Of a stretch of DNA of 64,000 bases, positions 17,301 to 27,600 are shown piece by piece (position 1 is the first letter of the stretch; the number at the start of each line of letters is the position of its first letter). Both the position numbers and the translations under genes were made by a program. The stretch is from Singulisphaera acidiphila DSM 18658 (lineage in GTDB: Bacteria; Planctomycetota; Planctomycetia; Isosphaerales; Isosphaeraceae), in contig NC_019892.1 of assembly GCF_000242455.2 (NCBI RefSeq), forward strand, positions 1,054,001 through 1,118,000, read 5' to 3'. The notes under the pieces were generated by a model. That model did no database searches. It saw only the letters and a list, made by a program, of their open reading frames with translations, and had not been told where the DNA came from.

Positions 17301-20300
17301 GTGCTCAGGGCATGGAGGAGCAAGGCGCGAGTTTCGTGGTCGGTCGCGCCGAGCTTGGCCAGCTCCTGGGTCAGATAGGCGGTGGCCTTGGCGAGCGCGC
17401 CGGGGTCGGTCAAGAGACCGAGCGGTTCGGCCGTCGCCAGGGCCCAGACCACTCGGGACGAGGTGGCCCGGTCGCTCGGGTTCGCGGGCTTTTCGGCAAT
17501 GATCGGTCCGCCCACCCAGGGCCAGCCACCGTCTTCCCCTTGCGCGGCGATCAGCTCGGCGACGAGACCACGGATCCGCGAGGTCAGTCGCTCCGCTTCG
17601 GGAGCCTTCGACGCACGGATGGTCTTCAAGTAGCTGAGGGCCTGCGTTGCTGCCAGCAGCTCGCCTGCGCGGTCGGCCGTCGTCGATGGAGGAGGCGGGA
17701 AAATGCAGGTGTTGACTCGTACGCCCAGCGGGTAGGCTTCTTGCCCCAAGGCGAGTTCGATGAGCATCCGCCGGAGCGTGGGCGAGAGTACGACAAGCAT
17801 CTCGGACCCTTCATAGGTCCGGCCTGCCGGCAGGCCGACGAAGACCGTGGCATCGTCGCTGGCGGTGCCCGAGGCCGAGGCGAACGACTGTACGCCCCAA
17901 GGCCGGATCGGGACCTCGACCACCAGTTCGTCCTTGCTTGCGCCGAGGGTTGCGGAGAGGGTCAGCCGGACGTTCTCGGCGTCGGGGACTTCAAACGGCT
18001 CGAAGAGGACTTCGTCAACGCCGTCCGCTTTGACCTCGATCGTCCTGGGGAAGACCTCGTCCTTGCCCCCAGCGTAGATGCCTAGCTTCAGCGTGGCCTT
18101 ACCGACGGCACCGACGTGATGCAGCCGGGCCAGGAACCGGGGTTTGTCTCCCTGGGTCAGAGTGGCCGGGGCCTTCAAGTCGACGAAGAAATCCTTGCGG
18201 ACGGCCAACTCGGCGGTCGTTTGGCCCACGAGCGTATCACCGGCGGAGACGCCGCGGGCCGAGAAGCGATAGCGTGATAACGCCATCGGAGCGGGGAAGG
18301 TGATTTTGACCTTGCCCAGCTTATCGGTGATGACGCTCGGGTTCCAGTAGGCCGTTTCGACGAACTGCTGGCGGACCTGGATCGGGTTTCTGGCTCGACC
18401 CAATCGCTTGCTATACTCGGAACCAGGCTTTCGATCCTCGTCCCGGATGTCGGCAAAATTGGAGTTTGGAACCGCCCCTGCTGCGAGGTCGGGGGTATAG
18501 CCCCAGAACATATTTTTTGATGCCGGGTCAGGGTTTGCAAAGAAATCGATCGCGTCAGCCTTCTTATCGGTCCCCATCATGCCAGGCATCATTCCCCTCA
18601 TGGCACCCTCAGGGCCTGAACCGTCAATCACCGTTAGAGAACCGTTGAGTTGGGAGAAGCTTTTTTGGGAAGACTGAGGCGAGAGGTCCGGGGTGGAGGG
18701 AGGTGCAGCCGCTGGGGCCGCGGCGATCGCCTGGTTTTGGGCCTCTAGAAGAACTTTGACTTTCCCTGCCTCATTAGCCAAGAGGGCTGCATCTCGCTCG
18801 GCTTCTTCCACCACCGCTTCGGAGACAGGGGTCGTCGCTGGCGCGTACTTGAATGTGTTGGTGGAGACTGTTGTGAACGCGCCGGTGCGTGTCTGGTTGT
18901 AGAAGAACTGGCCGATCGGCGGCCGGTTGTCGTTGTAGAGGCGGAGGAGTGACTCATCTACCAAGGCCAGCGCGACCTCGGCCGCGACCGGCCGGCCGAG
19001 CTGATCTTCGGTCGTGACCTCGACCTCGACATCCTCGCCCGGCCCGACGGCCGGCTTTGTCGGCTGGATCTTGACCCGCAGGTCGCGCTCAACGCGAACG
19101 TCGAGACGGGCCTCGTCGAAGTGGGTCCCGGACATCCGCGCCGCGGTCAACGTGAAGTTGGGAAACTGAGCGCCGTCGATCGCCCAGGCGACGGCATTGT
19201 CGCCGTCCACGATCGTGACGACCTTGTAGCTCAGGATGCGGTCGGCCTCCCAGGCCAACAGCGCGGTGCCGGCTCGGCCTCGGCTGTGGAGGTTGACCGT
19301 GGCTTCCTCGCCCACCTTGAAAGTCTGGCGGTCGGCCAGGATGCGGAGCTTGGTCTCGTCCTTCTTCCCGGAGATCGTCAGCGCCCGATCGGTCACGACC
19401 GGGTTGCCGAACCGGTCCACACCAGCGACCCGGACGATGAAGGCCCCGCCTTGATCGTCGTCGACCTTGAGCGTGGTCTCCCCTCGCCCGGTCGCGGGAT
19501 CGGTTTTCACCTCCTTGCGGAGGACTTCACGCTCGGTGACGCGCCCGGCCAGCGTCACTCGCTTCAGAACGGCAACGCTCAGGGTTTCCCCGATTGGCTT
19601 CCCTTGCGCGTCGCTGGTCGTCGTGGTGAGCGGGAACGATTCGCCGTCCAGGTAGACGTCACGCGCCGTTTTCAAGTCGATCGAGAAGGCACGGACCGCG
19701 AGCATCACCCGGGCCACCGCCCCGACACCGTCCTCGGGCAATTGCGCCATGAGTTGGAGTGCCTGCTCTTCGGCGAATCCTTCGGTGGTGAACTCGACGT
19801 GGTATTTGCCTTCGCCGTTGGTCGAGCCGCGGACCACGCGGCCGTCGGGAAGCTGTACGATGATCGGCCGGCCCGCAGCCGGGGCGCCGTACTGGTAGCG
19901 CGCCACGACGTCGGCCTCGATGGTCTCGCCTCGGAAGTAGACCGATTTCTTGATGTCAAACGCCAGGTCGAGTTTTTCGAGTCGGTACGATTGCACCTCG
20001 AACTGACCGGAGAAGTCGCTGGCGCCCGGCTGGTAGACCCGGACCTGGTACGTCCCCACGGGTGCTCCGCTGTCGAGCGGAAGCTCTTCATGGAATGTGC
20101 CGAAGGCGGAGAGTTTGACCGGGCGGGCCACGATCCGTCGGCCTCGGCTGTCCGAGACTTCCAAGCGGTACTCGGCTCCCGGCGTGTCGGCATACTGGCC
20201 GTTCACCACCTCGCGGACGACCCCTCGGATCGCCACTTGCTGACCGGGCCGGTACGCCGGTCGGTCGGTGTAAAGGTAGGCGCGAGCTGTTAGCCCTTGC

Positions 20301-22522
20301 GACACCTTATCCGGGACGCCCAGGCCCGATCCGGCCGCACTCGTGCCGTCCAGCACGAGGTAATGGAGCTGCGTACCGGGCTGTCGTGGCTTGTCCCAGG
20401 TCTTCAGGAGGACGCCGTCGGCCCCCGTCTTATCCTCGAGGACGACTTCCTCGCCGTCGGCGACGATCACCCGTGCACCGGCACGTCCCTTGCCCGTCGC
20501 CACGTCCTGTGCGAAGACGAGCACTTGCTCATTCGACGTTTTGACGATCGCCTCGAGGTCGCTGCCGATGACGAGCGTCGTCGCTTGCAGCGACTTCTCG
20601 TCGGTCACCTTGACCACGTAGATGCCGGGGATCTTGACCTTCTCGAGCTCGAACTCCTTCTCGATCGGCTTGTATTTGGCGTAGCCGGGGACGGGCTCGG
20701 TCCATTCGGCGTCGGGTTGGACGAGGCTGATGTCGAGCGACTCGACTCCGCCGAGGACGTGCTTCTTGCGGAAGTAGGCTTCGGCGTCGAGCTTGTAGGC
20801 GGTGAACGTGAGCGACTCGAGGTTTCGGGTATTGACCTTGAGCTTGGCTTTTTCGCCGGTGTGGAACGCGCGGGGGGTGACGATCGTGAGCGCCTTGGCT
20901 TCCATCACGCCGACCCGTTCGAGCGCCCGGGCCCGCCACGGTTCCACCGCGACCTTCTTATAGCGTTCGATGGCGGCTTCGGGGTCCCCTTTCTCGTTCT
21001 CAAAGATCGTGGCGATCTGGAACTGGGCGTGCGCTGCGGGTTCGCTCCCTGGGAATTTGCTCAGGAGCGGTGCCCAGGCGGTGATGGCATCGTCGTACTG
21101 TTTCTCAGCGACGGAGCTTTCGCCAATCTCGTAGAGCAACTGGGGCACGCGGGGATCGAGCGGATTGACGGTTGCGAACGCTCGCCAGGCCGCGCGGGCC
21201 TCGGCGTAACGGCCCTGGCGTAGGTGTTCGGCGGCGGTCAGGAGTTGGGTGTCGAGAATGGCGCGCTGGGCGTCGGCCGATTGGGGACCGTCGGGGAACT
21301 TGGCGAGATACCCTCGCCAGGCTGCGATCGCCTCGTCGAACTTCTCCTGCCCTTGCAAGACCTGGCCGACCTGATAGGTCGCCGTCATCAAGAGGCGGGC
21401 GAGGTCCCGTTTCGCTTCGTCGGTCTCGGCACGATAGCCTTCTTCATTGAGGAAGGCCTTGAGCGAGTCGAGCGCTTCTTGCCCCTTGCCTCGCGCCAGG
21501 TAGGAGGCACCGACCTGGTAGGCGGCCTCCACGGCCAGCGTGTGAGCCGGGTATTCGGCCAGGAATCGCTTGAGGGCCGCGACGCCCAGGTTCAAGCTGG
21601 CGTCGTTGGGAGGTTTGGGGATGCCATGGGTCAGGGCCACGCCGTAAAGGGCTCGCGCCCGGTAGTCGTCCTCGCCTTTGTTGGTGAGCGGTTTGCCGGA
21701 AGCGGCGAGATCGGCCCAGGTCAGGCGCGCGGCGAGGGCCTGGCCTGTATGGCGCTGGGCATCGCCCAGGCGATAACGCACCTCGACGCGGTCCGCCCCT
21801 TTGGGCGACTCTTTCAGATAAAGCTGCAAGTCCTGGATCGCACGCGGAGCGTTCCCCGCCGCCTGACTGGCGCGGGCCATGCTGAGCAAGAGGCTGGCGC
21901 GGAGCGCTTCGCCCTTGGCCAACGCTCGCGCTTGCACAAGCAGGTCGTAAGCGCCGTTGGGGTCGGCCGGCGTGACCGGGTCATTGGGTTTCAGGAGCGA
22001 GCGGGCGAAGGCGTGATAGACCTCGGCGAGGCGGTCCTTGCGGTCGCCGGTGAGCAGCGTCTCGGCCTCGGCGCGTGCCAGGGCCTCTGCGGCGTCGGGG
22101 TGTCCGGCGGCGAGCTCGGCGGCCGCCAGTTCGGCTCGAAGTTTCGCGGCCCAAAGCCCTTGGGGCGCGGCCTCGAGCGCTGTGGCGAGGGTTCGGCGTG
22201 CGGCGTCACCTTGTCCCCCGAGACGTTCGGCGACTCCGCGGATCAGGGCATAATACGCCCGCTCTTCGTCAGTCTTGGCCTTCTCGGCGAGCGCTGTGAG
22301 GGCCGTGCCGGCCTCGGCGAACCGCCCGTCCTGCATTGCCGCAACCACCTCTGCGGGCAAGACCGGCGCGGCCGGTTCAACAGCCGCGCGGGGAGTGATC
22401 GGCCGCGATGTCGTGGGCTTCGCCCCCGGTGGATCCGCGGCGCGGACGCCCGGCTCCAGAACGATGAGCGCCAGGAGGATTCCACCGAGCCAGACGAGGC
22501 CTTGGCCGTTGCGAGGTGTCAC
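14336..22522 (-). CDS. Giant alpha-2-macroglobulin-like (MG2) protein with flanking TPR regions
   Basis: About 2728 residues, starting at a GTG with GGAG 9 nt upstream and a signal peptide (WLGGILLALIVLEPGVRA). The order is TPR-like repeats (about 40-640), macroglobulin domains including TDRPAYRPGQQVAIRGVVRE (MG2 signature), and the A2M block YWNPSVITDKLGKVKITFPAP near residue 1400. An alpha-helical region follows (NTCIFPPPPSTTADRAGELL, about 1600-1900), corresponding to the thioester domain but lacking the CxEQ thioester motif. A second TPR region lies near 2100-2450 and the C-terminus is rich in Pro/Asn/Gln. Bacterial A2M proteins trap proteases in the periplasm; without a thioester this one would rely on a non-covalent mechanism or do something else. 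Confidence 0.85.
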   Translation of the reverse strand: MTPRNGQGLVWLGGILLALIVLEPGVRAADPPGAKPTTSRPITPRAAVEPAAPVLPAEVVAAMQDGRFAEAGTALTALAEKAKTDEERAYYALIRGVAERLGGQGDAARRTLATALEAAPQGLWAAKLRAELAAAELAAGHPDAAEALARAEAETLLTGDRKDRLAEVYHAFARSLLKPNDPVTPADPNGAYDLLVQARALAKGEALRASLLLSMARASQAAGNAPRAIQDLQLYLKESPKGADRVEVRYRLGDAQRHTGQALAARLTWADLAASGKPLTNKGEDDYRARALYGVALTHGIPKPPNDASLNLGVAALKRFLAEYPAHTLAVEAAYQVGASYLARGKGQEALDSLKAFLNEEGYRAETDEAKRDLARLLMTATYQVGQVLQGQEKFDEAIAAWRGYLAKFPDGPQSADAQRAILDTQLLTAAEHLRQGRYAEARAAWRAFATVNPLDPRVPQLLYEIGESSVAEKQYDDAITAWAPLLSKFPGSEPAAHAQFQIATIFENEKGDPEAAIERYKKVAVEPWRARALERVGVMEAKALTIVTPRAFHTGEKAKLKVNTRNLESLTFTAYKLDAEAYFRKKHVLGGVESLDISLVQPDAEWTEPVPGYAKYKPIEKEFELEKVKIPGIYVVKVTDEKSLQATTLVIGSDLEAIVKTSNEQVLVFAQDVATGKGRAGARVIVADGEEVVLEDKTGADGVLLKTWDKPRQPGTQLHYLVLDGTSAAGSGLGVPDKVSQGLTARAYLYTDRPAYRPGQQVAIRGVVREVVNGQYADTPGAEYRLEVSDSRGRRIVARPVKLSAFGTFHEELPLDSGAPVGTYQVRVYQPGASDFSGQFEVQSYRLEKLDLAFDIKKSVYFRGETIEADVVARYQYGAPAAGRPIIVQLPDGRVVRGSTNGEGKYHVEFTTEGFAEEQALQLMAQLPEDGVGAVARVMLAVRAFSIDLKTARDVYLDGESFPLTTTTSDAQGKPIGETLSVAVLKRVTLAGRVTEREVLRKEVKTDPATGRGETTLKVDDDQGGAFIVRVAGVDRFGNPVVTDRALTISGKKDETKLRILADRQTFKVGEEATVNLHSRGRAGTALLAWEADRILSYKVVTIVDGDNAVAWAIDGAQFPNFTLTAARMSGTHFDEARLDVRVERDLRVKIQPTKPAVGPGEDVEVEVTTEDQLGRPVAAEVALALVDESLLRLYNDNRPPIGQFFYNQTRTGAFTTVSTNTFKYAPATTPVSEAVVEEAERDAALLANEAGKVKVLLEAQNQAIAAAPAAAPPSTPDLSPQSSQKSFSQLNGSLTVIDGSGPEGAMRGMMPGMMGTDKKADAIDFFANPDPASKNMFWGYTPDLAAGAVPNSNFADIRDEDRKPGSEYSKRLGRARNPIQVRQQFVETAYWNPSVITDKLGKVKITFPAPMALSRYRFSARGVSAGDTLVGQTTAELAVRKDFFVDLKAPATLTQGDKPRFLARLHHVGAVGKATLKLGIYAGGKDEVFPRTIEVKADGVDEVLFEPFEVPDAENVRLTLSATLGASKDELVVEVPIRPWGVQSFASASGTASDDATVFVGLPAGRTYEGSEMLVVLSPTLRRMLIELALGQEAYPLGVRVNTCIFPPPPSTTADRAGELLAATQALSYLKTIRASKAPEAERLTSRIRGLVAELIAAQGEDGGWPWVGGPIIAEKPANPSDRATSSRVVWALATAEPLGLLTDPGALAKATAYLTQELAKLGATDHETRALLLHALSTRKAATFEQANALHRLRQGLSDAALAYLALTFVNLDRATIAAEVLDVLGPRAKSEPAEPGHRRRSFWAGESRLPFNKGPVEATALAALAFAQARPQAPVIAEATDWLLAHRQGTGWQPRKAQGPALAALAAYYGRAEAAEDRYQLVVTVNDTEVSRLDVVGPTEGKAILVPRDALKPGDKNRIRFDVEGRGTFGYAVTLTGFTRDLAPDQDRAGRTAVINQRVYLPAPPELDGKELPMGFGVAVDASQFENKASQVAVGGKARVRIDAFRNLKGAVPEWERDFLIVEEHLPAGTTLIEGSVQSQAGSYTLADDVLTFYFAPNQWPGAIQYDVYGYLPGRYRALPASIRSAYEPGQSHLGPAGDLKVLAPGEANTDPYKPTPDELFARGKAQFDAGRLAEAADPLGQLFGGYTLRDDIAKDAARMLLLIHIREYDARKVVQYFEVVKEKAPDLVIGFDDLRVIGRAYRDLGEFERAYLVWRGVAEASYLEDARVGEVLRQRGKTLEGVAYLIGLWREYPDSASIDADFFGLSQVLAQLAGKAVTDPALRRELADAGVTRSELLLQAIRLIQASLARTPKSPLADEASLALVGAFLELGDDEAVVKLSARFAKLYPKSTFLDSFQYSEALGDFHLGRYDRAIAVAEAIAKATYKDANGVEQPSPNKWEATYILGQIYDARRQPGKALDYYRQVAERFTDAAGAVRSFTRKDLKLAEVTVVRPVAPPEVAAGRSGLRAVAPTDPKDVKGNKPGVTLDYRNVAEAEVKVYPVDLMRLYLTRRNLDQIAGIDLAGITPLLETKLTLGKGEDYENRTKTIELPLEKEGAYLIMVRGDELYTSGIVLVTPLEIEVLEEPEAGRVRVTVRDARTKDFVPKVQVKVIGGENEEFVSGETDLRGVYVAEALRGSVTAVARRGTAQYAFYRGTTHVGAPPAPPTDNKLSPAPKPAEEPSQSLDDNLRILNNSNQMRQIERLQNRYNQAAPGGAAVKGFK

Positions 22523-23046
22523 GGCAGTGATCTCCAGTGTCGAAATCTCTGAGTCTGATTGGAAATGACGTGGCGACAACCAGGGTGTTGACGGGCGCTC
22601 GACGTCTCTCTTTTGTCTTTTGGACTTCCGCCGAGGAAACTCCGTTCCCCCTGCCCTTTGATTCGGAATGCTTGCGGAGAGGTGGTCGAGGCCCAGGCGC
22701 ACGAAGCCCGATCGGGACACCGCTCCCCAATGTAGAGATTGACGTCCTCGTCCCACTATCCTTAGACGCCTTTCTCTCGAAAAGAAAGAGACGACCGCGA
22801 CGCTCCAGTCGAGCAGGCTTTGAATTTTTGGTCCTGAAAATTTTCTGCAAAGTGATGTCGGTATTGGACTTTCGATGGTTTTTTAGGCGTCGAATCTGTG
22901 AAATCAAGATTTTCGTGTCGGGAACCGACAGCGAAATTCGTTAAGGTCTTACGACGGGGGAGGTGGATGCTCCATGAATGGGGCTGGCCAATCCTCCGTT
23001 CGGATGTGATGAACGTCTGACGACTGATCGCCCCACGGTGCCACGG
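22523..23046. other. Divergent intergenic region
   Basis: About 520 bp between the giant MG2-domain gene and the LEPR-motif gene, less GC-rich than the genes around 22810-22940. GGGGGAGG at 22957-22964 would serve a start near 22968-22978. No gene is supported. Confidence 0.4.
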
Positions 23047-24549
23047 ATGCTTGCCGCGTTCCAAGGACTGAGCTGGCTACAGCGTTGGAAGGGGACTTCG
23101 GACTCGCGGTCCGAGCGAACCCGACCGCGCCGGCATCGCGCTCGATTCCGGGTCGAATCGCTCGAGCCGCGCTGGCTGCTCTCGACGATGGGAACGAGTG
23201 GAGATGAGGCGGAGCCGGTCTCGACCCTTCTCACTGTCTCGGTGGACTACAGCTCGGCAATATCGAGCTCGAGCGCGATGTACCAGGTCGCGGTGCCCGG
23301 CGATTGGGACAAGATCCATCTCCTGCCAGATGCCAAGACCGTACAAGTGAACGGAAGCCTCAGCTTGGGCATGGGTTCAGACGTACTTGAGGTACGCCTC
23401 GAAAGTGGCGTAACCTCGTTCATTTTCGCGCTCAAGTCGGCCTGGGATAATCAGCCGGTCGTCGAGACCCTCCAACTTTTCGATACGAACTTCAAAGAAT
23501 TCGCGAGCTATGGGCCCACCGACCCAGCTCAGACGTTTGTGTTCGCACTCAACCTCTGGTCCGATAAGCCTTCGTCCTTTTTCGTGAAGATCGGACTGTC
23601 TACGGGGATAGAGAGTTCGAGCGTCGGGGCAGGCGTCAATTCTTATCCCTACACCTTGGAAGTCACGCGGAACTGGTTAGCTCCGCCTGTGTTATGTGGC
23701 CCATCCCCGCCGGCTTTGCCCCAAAACAAGGGGAACCCCTACGAATCCTATCCTTCCGCGAATACGATCAATATTTCGTCAGGCCCCGTTGTCGTTGTCT
23801 CGCCACCCCCTCCTGTTGGTCCGGATGCCAACCCTGGGAGTCCTGATCCCAACGCCAATCTTCAACCGCCTGCGGGCCAGTGGCCCTTGCCGTATGAGGG
23901 GCCGTCCCGAGAGGAAAGTTCCGGGGCCATCTCCTTGACGGTGGCTGTCGGGCGGTTGCCGATGCGCTCGACGGCCCCTTTGGGTGGCGTACTCGCCGCG
24001 CCCGATTCGGTGCCCCCGGTCGATCAGCATGAGGGGGCGCAGGCCGACCTGGCTGCGTTTGACCCGGCTCGGGATCTTGAAAATGTTGACCTCAGGCCTC
24101 GGCAGGTTGTCCCTGTCGACGAGCGCGAAGCCGTTCAGGTTGTCACTCTGCGAGGCCCTGGTGGACTTCCTCTCCTGGCGACGGCGCTGATCGCCGGTTC
24201 AACAGCAACCGTACGGACCGATTCAAATTCAACGACGGCACAGGACAAGGGTGGGGCCGACGAGACCGAGTCGGTCGAAGCGACTCGGGCCCCAGGGGCT
24301 GTCGTGACCCAGGTTCAGGCCACCAAGCCTTCGTTTGCGGCCGACGACCAACCCTCCTCAACCTCCTCTTCCCAGACGCGGGCCTCGAAACGGCCCCTTC
24401 GGTCGTCGGTTGTGCCTGGCCTGACCTTGGCCTTCGCCTTGGGGGTCGGTCTGGTCCTCCCCGACCTCGTCGCTTCTCTTCAGTTCCTCGACCCGAAGCG
24501 GCCGTTGCTCCGTCTCCGCCTGATCCGCCGGGCTTTCAAAGGCCGATAA
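23047..24549 (+). CDS. Exported hypothetical protein with LEPRxLLS sorting motif and C-terminal membrane anchor
   Basis: About 500 residues of unknown function. The N-terminus is a basic stretch followed by FRVESLEPRWLLS, the motif planctomycetes place at the start of large secreted or surface proteins. The first half has beta-rich sequence (for example VLEVRLESGVTSFIFALKSAW). The middle is Pro/Asn-rich (PPPPVGPDANPGSPDPNANLQ), and the end has a hydrophobic segment (LTLAFALGVGLVLPDLVASL) followed by Arg/Lys residues, suggesting an anchor. The start at 23047 is chosen because other LEPR proteins begin close before the basic stretch; ATG 22978 has the better upstream purine run. It stands alone between two minus-strand operons. 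Confidence 0.65.
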   Translation: MLAAFQGLSWLQRWKGTSDSRSERTRPRRHRARFRVESLEPRWLLSTMGTSGDEAEPVSTLLTVSVDYSSAISSSSAMYQVAVPGDWDKIHLLPDAKTVQVNGSLSLGMGSDVLEVRLESGVTSFIFALKSAWDNQPVVETLQLFDTNFKEFASYGPTDPAQTFVFALNLWSDKPSSFFVKIGLSTGIESSSVGAGVNSYPYTLEVTRNWLAPPVLCGPSPPALPQNKGNPYESYPSANTINISSGPVVVVSPPPPVGPDANPGSPDPNANLQPPAGQWPLPYEGPSREESSGAISLTVAVGRLPMRSTAPLGGVLAAPDSVPPVDQHEGAQADLAAFDPARDLENVDLRPRQVVPVDEREAVQVVTLRGPGGLPLLATALIAGSTATVRTDSNSTTAQDKGGADETESVEATRAPGAVVTQVQATKPSFAADDQPSSTSSSQTRASKRPLRSSVVPGLTLAFALGVGLVLPDLVASLQFLDPKRPLLRLRLIRRAFKGR

Positions 24550-24664
24550 GCAGGCCGTTTCGGCTTGTTGCCTATCTCCAGGCGAGCGGGGAGCATCAGC
24601 TTCCCTTATCTTCTCGCCCAAGCCTGTTCTTTTGGAAACCGGCTTGGCCATGACGGTTGATCCG

Positions 24665-27600
24665 TCACAACTCGCTGAAGAGAGGCCAGATCGCGCGGCG
24701 CGATCCCCAGGCACGCCTGGCTAACGCAATGGCTCGAGGAATCTGGTCGGGTCGCCCGGGCAGACAGCGAGCTGAGACGAGAACGAGCGTAAGGTTAAGG
24801 CCAGGTTGGTCGCCCGCCCAGGCGGAAGCTTGCTCGAGTTCGGTCATCGCCAGGTCCGACTCGCCGCGCCGAAGATAGGCTCGCGCCCTGCCGAGGTAGG
24901 CGCCAGGATCTTCGGGGTCATCACGCAGCGCCTCTGTCCACTCGCGGAGTGCCCCCTGGGTGTCCTCCAGGGCGAGCAGCGCCTCGCCCCTTGCTCCGCG
25001 AAGGGATGCCCCGGCGCCGAGTTGGATCGCCCGATCGATATCGGCCAGGCCTGCGCGAGGCTTGCCTGACTCGATCCTCACCCTCCCCCGCAATTCCAGC
25101 AGACGAACGTCGTCTTGGTCGAGTTCCAACCCGCGATCGGCATCGCTCTCGGCCCTTCGGGCCGCGCCGAGCCAGCGGTAGACCCGACCTCGGACCAGAT
25201 AGACCTGCGGTGAGAGCGGAGCCAATGCGACGGCCTGATTCGCCACCCGCTCAGCGGCCGGATCCCGAACCGCGGCCAAGAGCAAGGCGCGGGTCAGACT
25301 CGCCCGAAGCGCCGCCGTCCCGTTGCCGACCGCGATCGGCTCAAGTCTGTCTGCCCCCTTACGAAGGTCGGCCATCAGTGCCAGACCTCCAAGGGGGAGC
25401 CTCGCCAATTCGTCCGGGCGGTCGATCGGCAACTCATTTACCCGGCCCAGCGCCAGCAAGATTCGGGTCCAGAGCCGCGTATGTCCGGGCGATGGTTTGA
25501 GCCGGGCCGCCTCCTTGGCGTCGGCCTCGGCCTCTTCAACGCGCCCTAGGAGCAGCCTCGCCATGGCCCGATTGGCGAGATACTGATCGTTGCGCCCTTG
25601 GGTCATCCGCACCAGTTCCGAAAAATCGGCCTCGGCCGAGCGTGCTTCGCCCGCCTGGAGTGCCAGGAGGGCGCGGCCTTGCCGGGCGGAAAGGTCGTCT
25701 GGATCCGAGGCGACGAGTGAATCGTAGCTATCCCGAGCCTGTTCGATGGCTCCTGCGGCGGCGTCGAGGGTCGCCCGGTTCAACCGCGCAGCGCGTCCCG
25801 GATTGTCATCGGGGTTCGCCGCGATCAGCCGATCGTATTCCGCCCGCGCGCCGATCGGGTCTCCTTGGCGCTGGCGGACGAACCCCAAGGCCAGTCGCGT
25901 CAGCCGGAGCTCGATCCCCTCGTCGCGTTCCTTCCGCTTGTCCTGAAGGGCCTCGAACAGAGTCTCGGCTGTCTTCAGGTCGGTCCAGGCCATTGCCAAA
26001 GCCCCACGCTCGCGGAGGAGCTGGCCGCGACCGAGACGAGCCCAGGGAGAGTCTTCCGCAAGTGATACGGCCGACCCGTAGTTTCTCAGGGCCTCCTCGG
26101 AAAACCCGGAGAGGCCTGCGAGATAGGCCAGGTAATAGTGATACCAGTAGTTCTTCTCCTCATTCCAGGCGGCGCGGCGGAACCAGTCGAGCGCCTGGCT
26201 GCGCTTGCCTTCGATCTCGCGAATGTAGCCCCACTGAAAGCAGGTCAGGGGTGAATCCTCAGTACTGGGGGCATTGTCGCGGTCCTTGATGATCGCCGGT
26301 TCTCCGAGCCGCTCGGCCAGAATCCCGCGTAGCGCTTTCCAAGGGCCCTTGGGCCACGGATCCTTGGGCGAGGCAAATCCGAGCACGCGTTCGCAGAGCT
26401 TCGTCGCGTCTCGGAGCCGATCCGGCTGGTCAGCCGGATCGCGGGCTACGGCTGCGACCCACAAGAAGAGGAGTTCATTGACTTCGTTGTGCAATCGATT
26501 TCGCCGACGATCGTCGAGCATCTCCAGGTCGGGGAGCGTCGTGAAGTCGGGGTTATTGAGCACATAGAACGGCTTGAGCGTTTCCTGGAGCCGCTGGGAC
26601 GCCACCTCCAAGTCGCCGAGGAAGAGCGTCAGGCGGAATCGCAAGGGCTCGGCATCCCGGAACAGGGTGTCGGCATTGGCTCGGATCACGCCCGTCCGCT
26701 CGTAAAGCCGAGCTCGCTCTCGTGCTTTCTTGTAGAGAGACTCGAGGTGAGGCCGACCCTGAGACAGCCGGCTCGCTGTGTCGAATTGCATGACCGCCGT
26801 GCGGAAGTCTTCGTTCTTGGCCGAGGTCGTTCCCCCTTGCATGAGGTTCTCAACCTCGGAAACGCGGTGCTCCCGATCGAGCTGCACTTTGAAGAGGATC
26901 GTGACCAGCACCGCGACCACCACGAGTAGCGGCGCGGCCATCGCGAGCGCTCGACGATTGCGTCGCGTCCAGCGCAAGGCACGGCTGGGAAGCGGCTCGC
27001 GTGCGTGTTTCAGAGGGCGATCGTCGGCGACCGCCTGAAGGTCGGCCGCCAACTCGCCCGCCGTGGCATAGCGGTCTTTGGGTTCAGGGGCAAGACAGCG
27101 GCGGACGACCGCTTCGAGCGCGGCGGGCACTTCGGGGTGCGTGCTCCGGAGCGAGGGGGTTCCGGCCCGCCGCTCTTCGGCCGCCAGGAGCAGTAGCTCG
27201 GCCGCCGACCGTGCTCCCTTGGGGGTCAGGAACGGCCGCTCCCCCATCAGGCTCTCATAGAGGAGTACGCCCAGGCCGTAGATGTCCGACCGTGCGTCGA
27301 CGTGACGGCCCATACCGTCGGCCAGCGCCTCGAGATGCTCGGGGGCCATGTAGTCGAGAGTTCCGCCGAGCGTGCTGGCCGCCGAGTCGGGATCGTCGGT
27401 TACTGCTTCTCTGGCGAGGTTGAAGTCCAGGAGCATCGGCATGCCGTCGCCCGTGACCAGGACGTTCGAAGGCTTGACGTCGCGATGCAAGACCCCTCGT
27501 TCGTGCGCGTGCTCGAGGGCTTCGGCCATCCGCCCGCCCCACCAGGCGATCGCCAGCGCATACGACCGTCGCGCCAGGGCGATCCGCCCGTTCGAGCGTC

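Noticed and set aside
22762..23064. Minus-strand frame in the divergent intergenic region
   Set aside because: It has no ribosome-binding site, no domain likeness and an odd composition.
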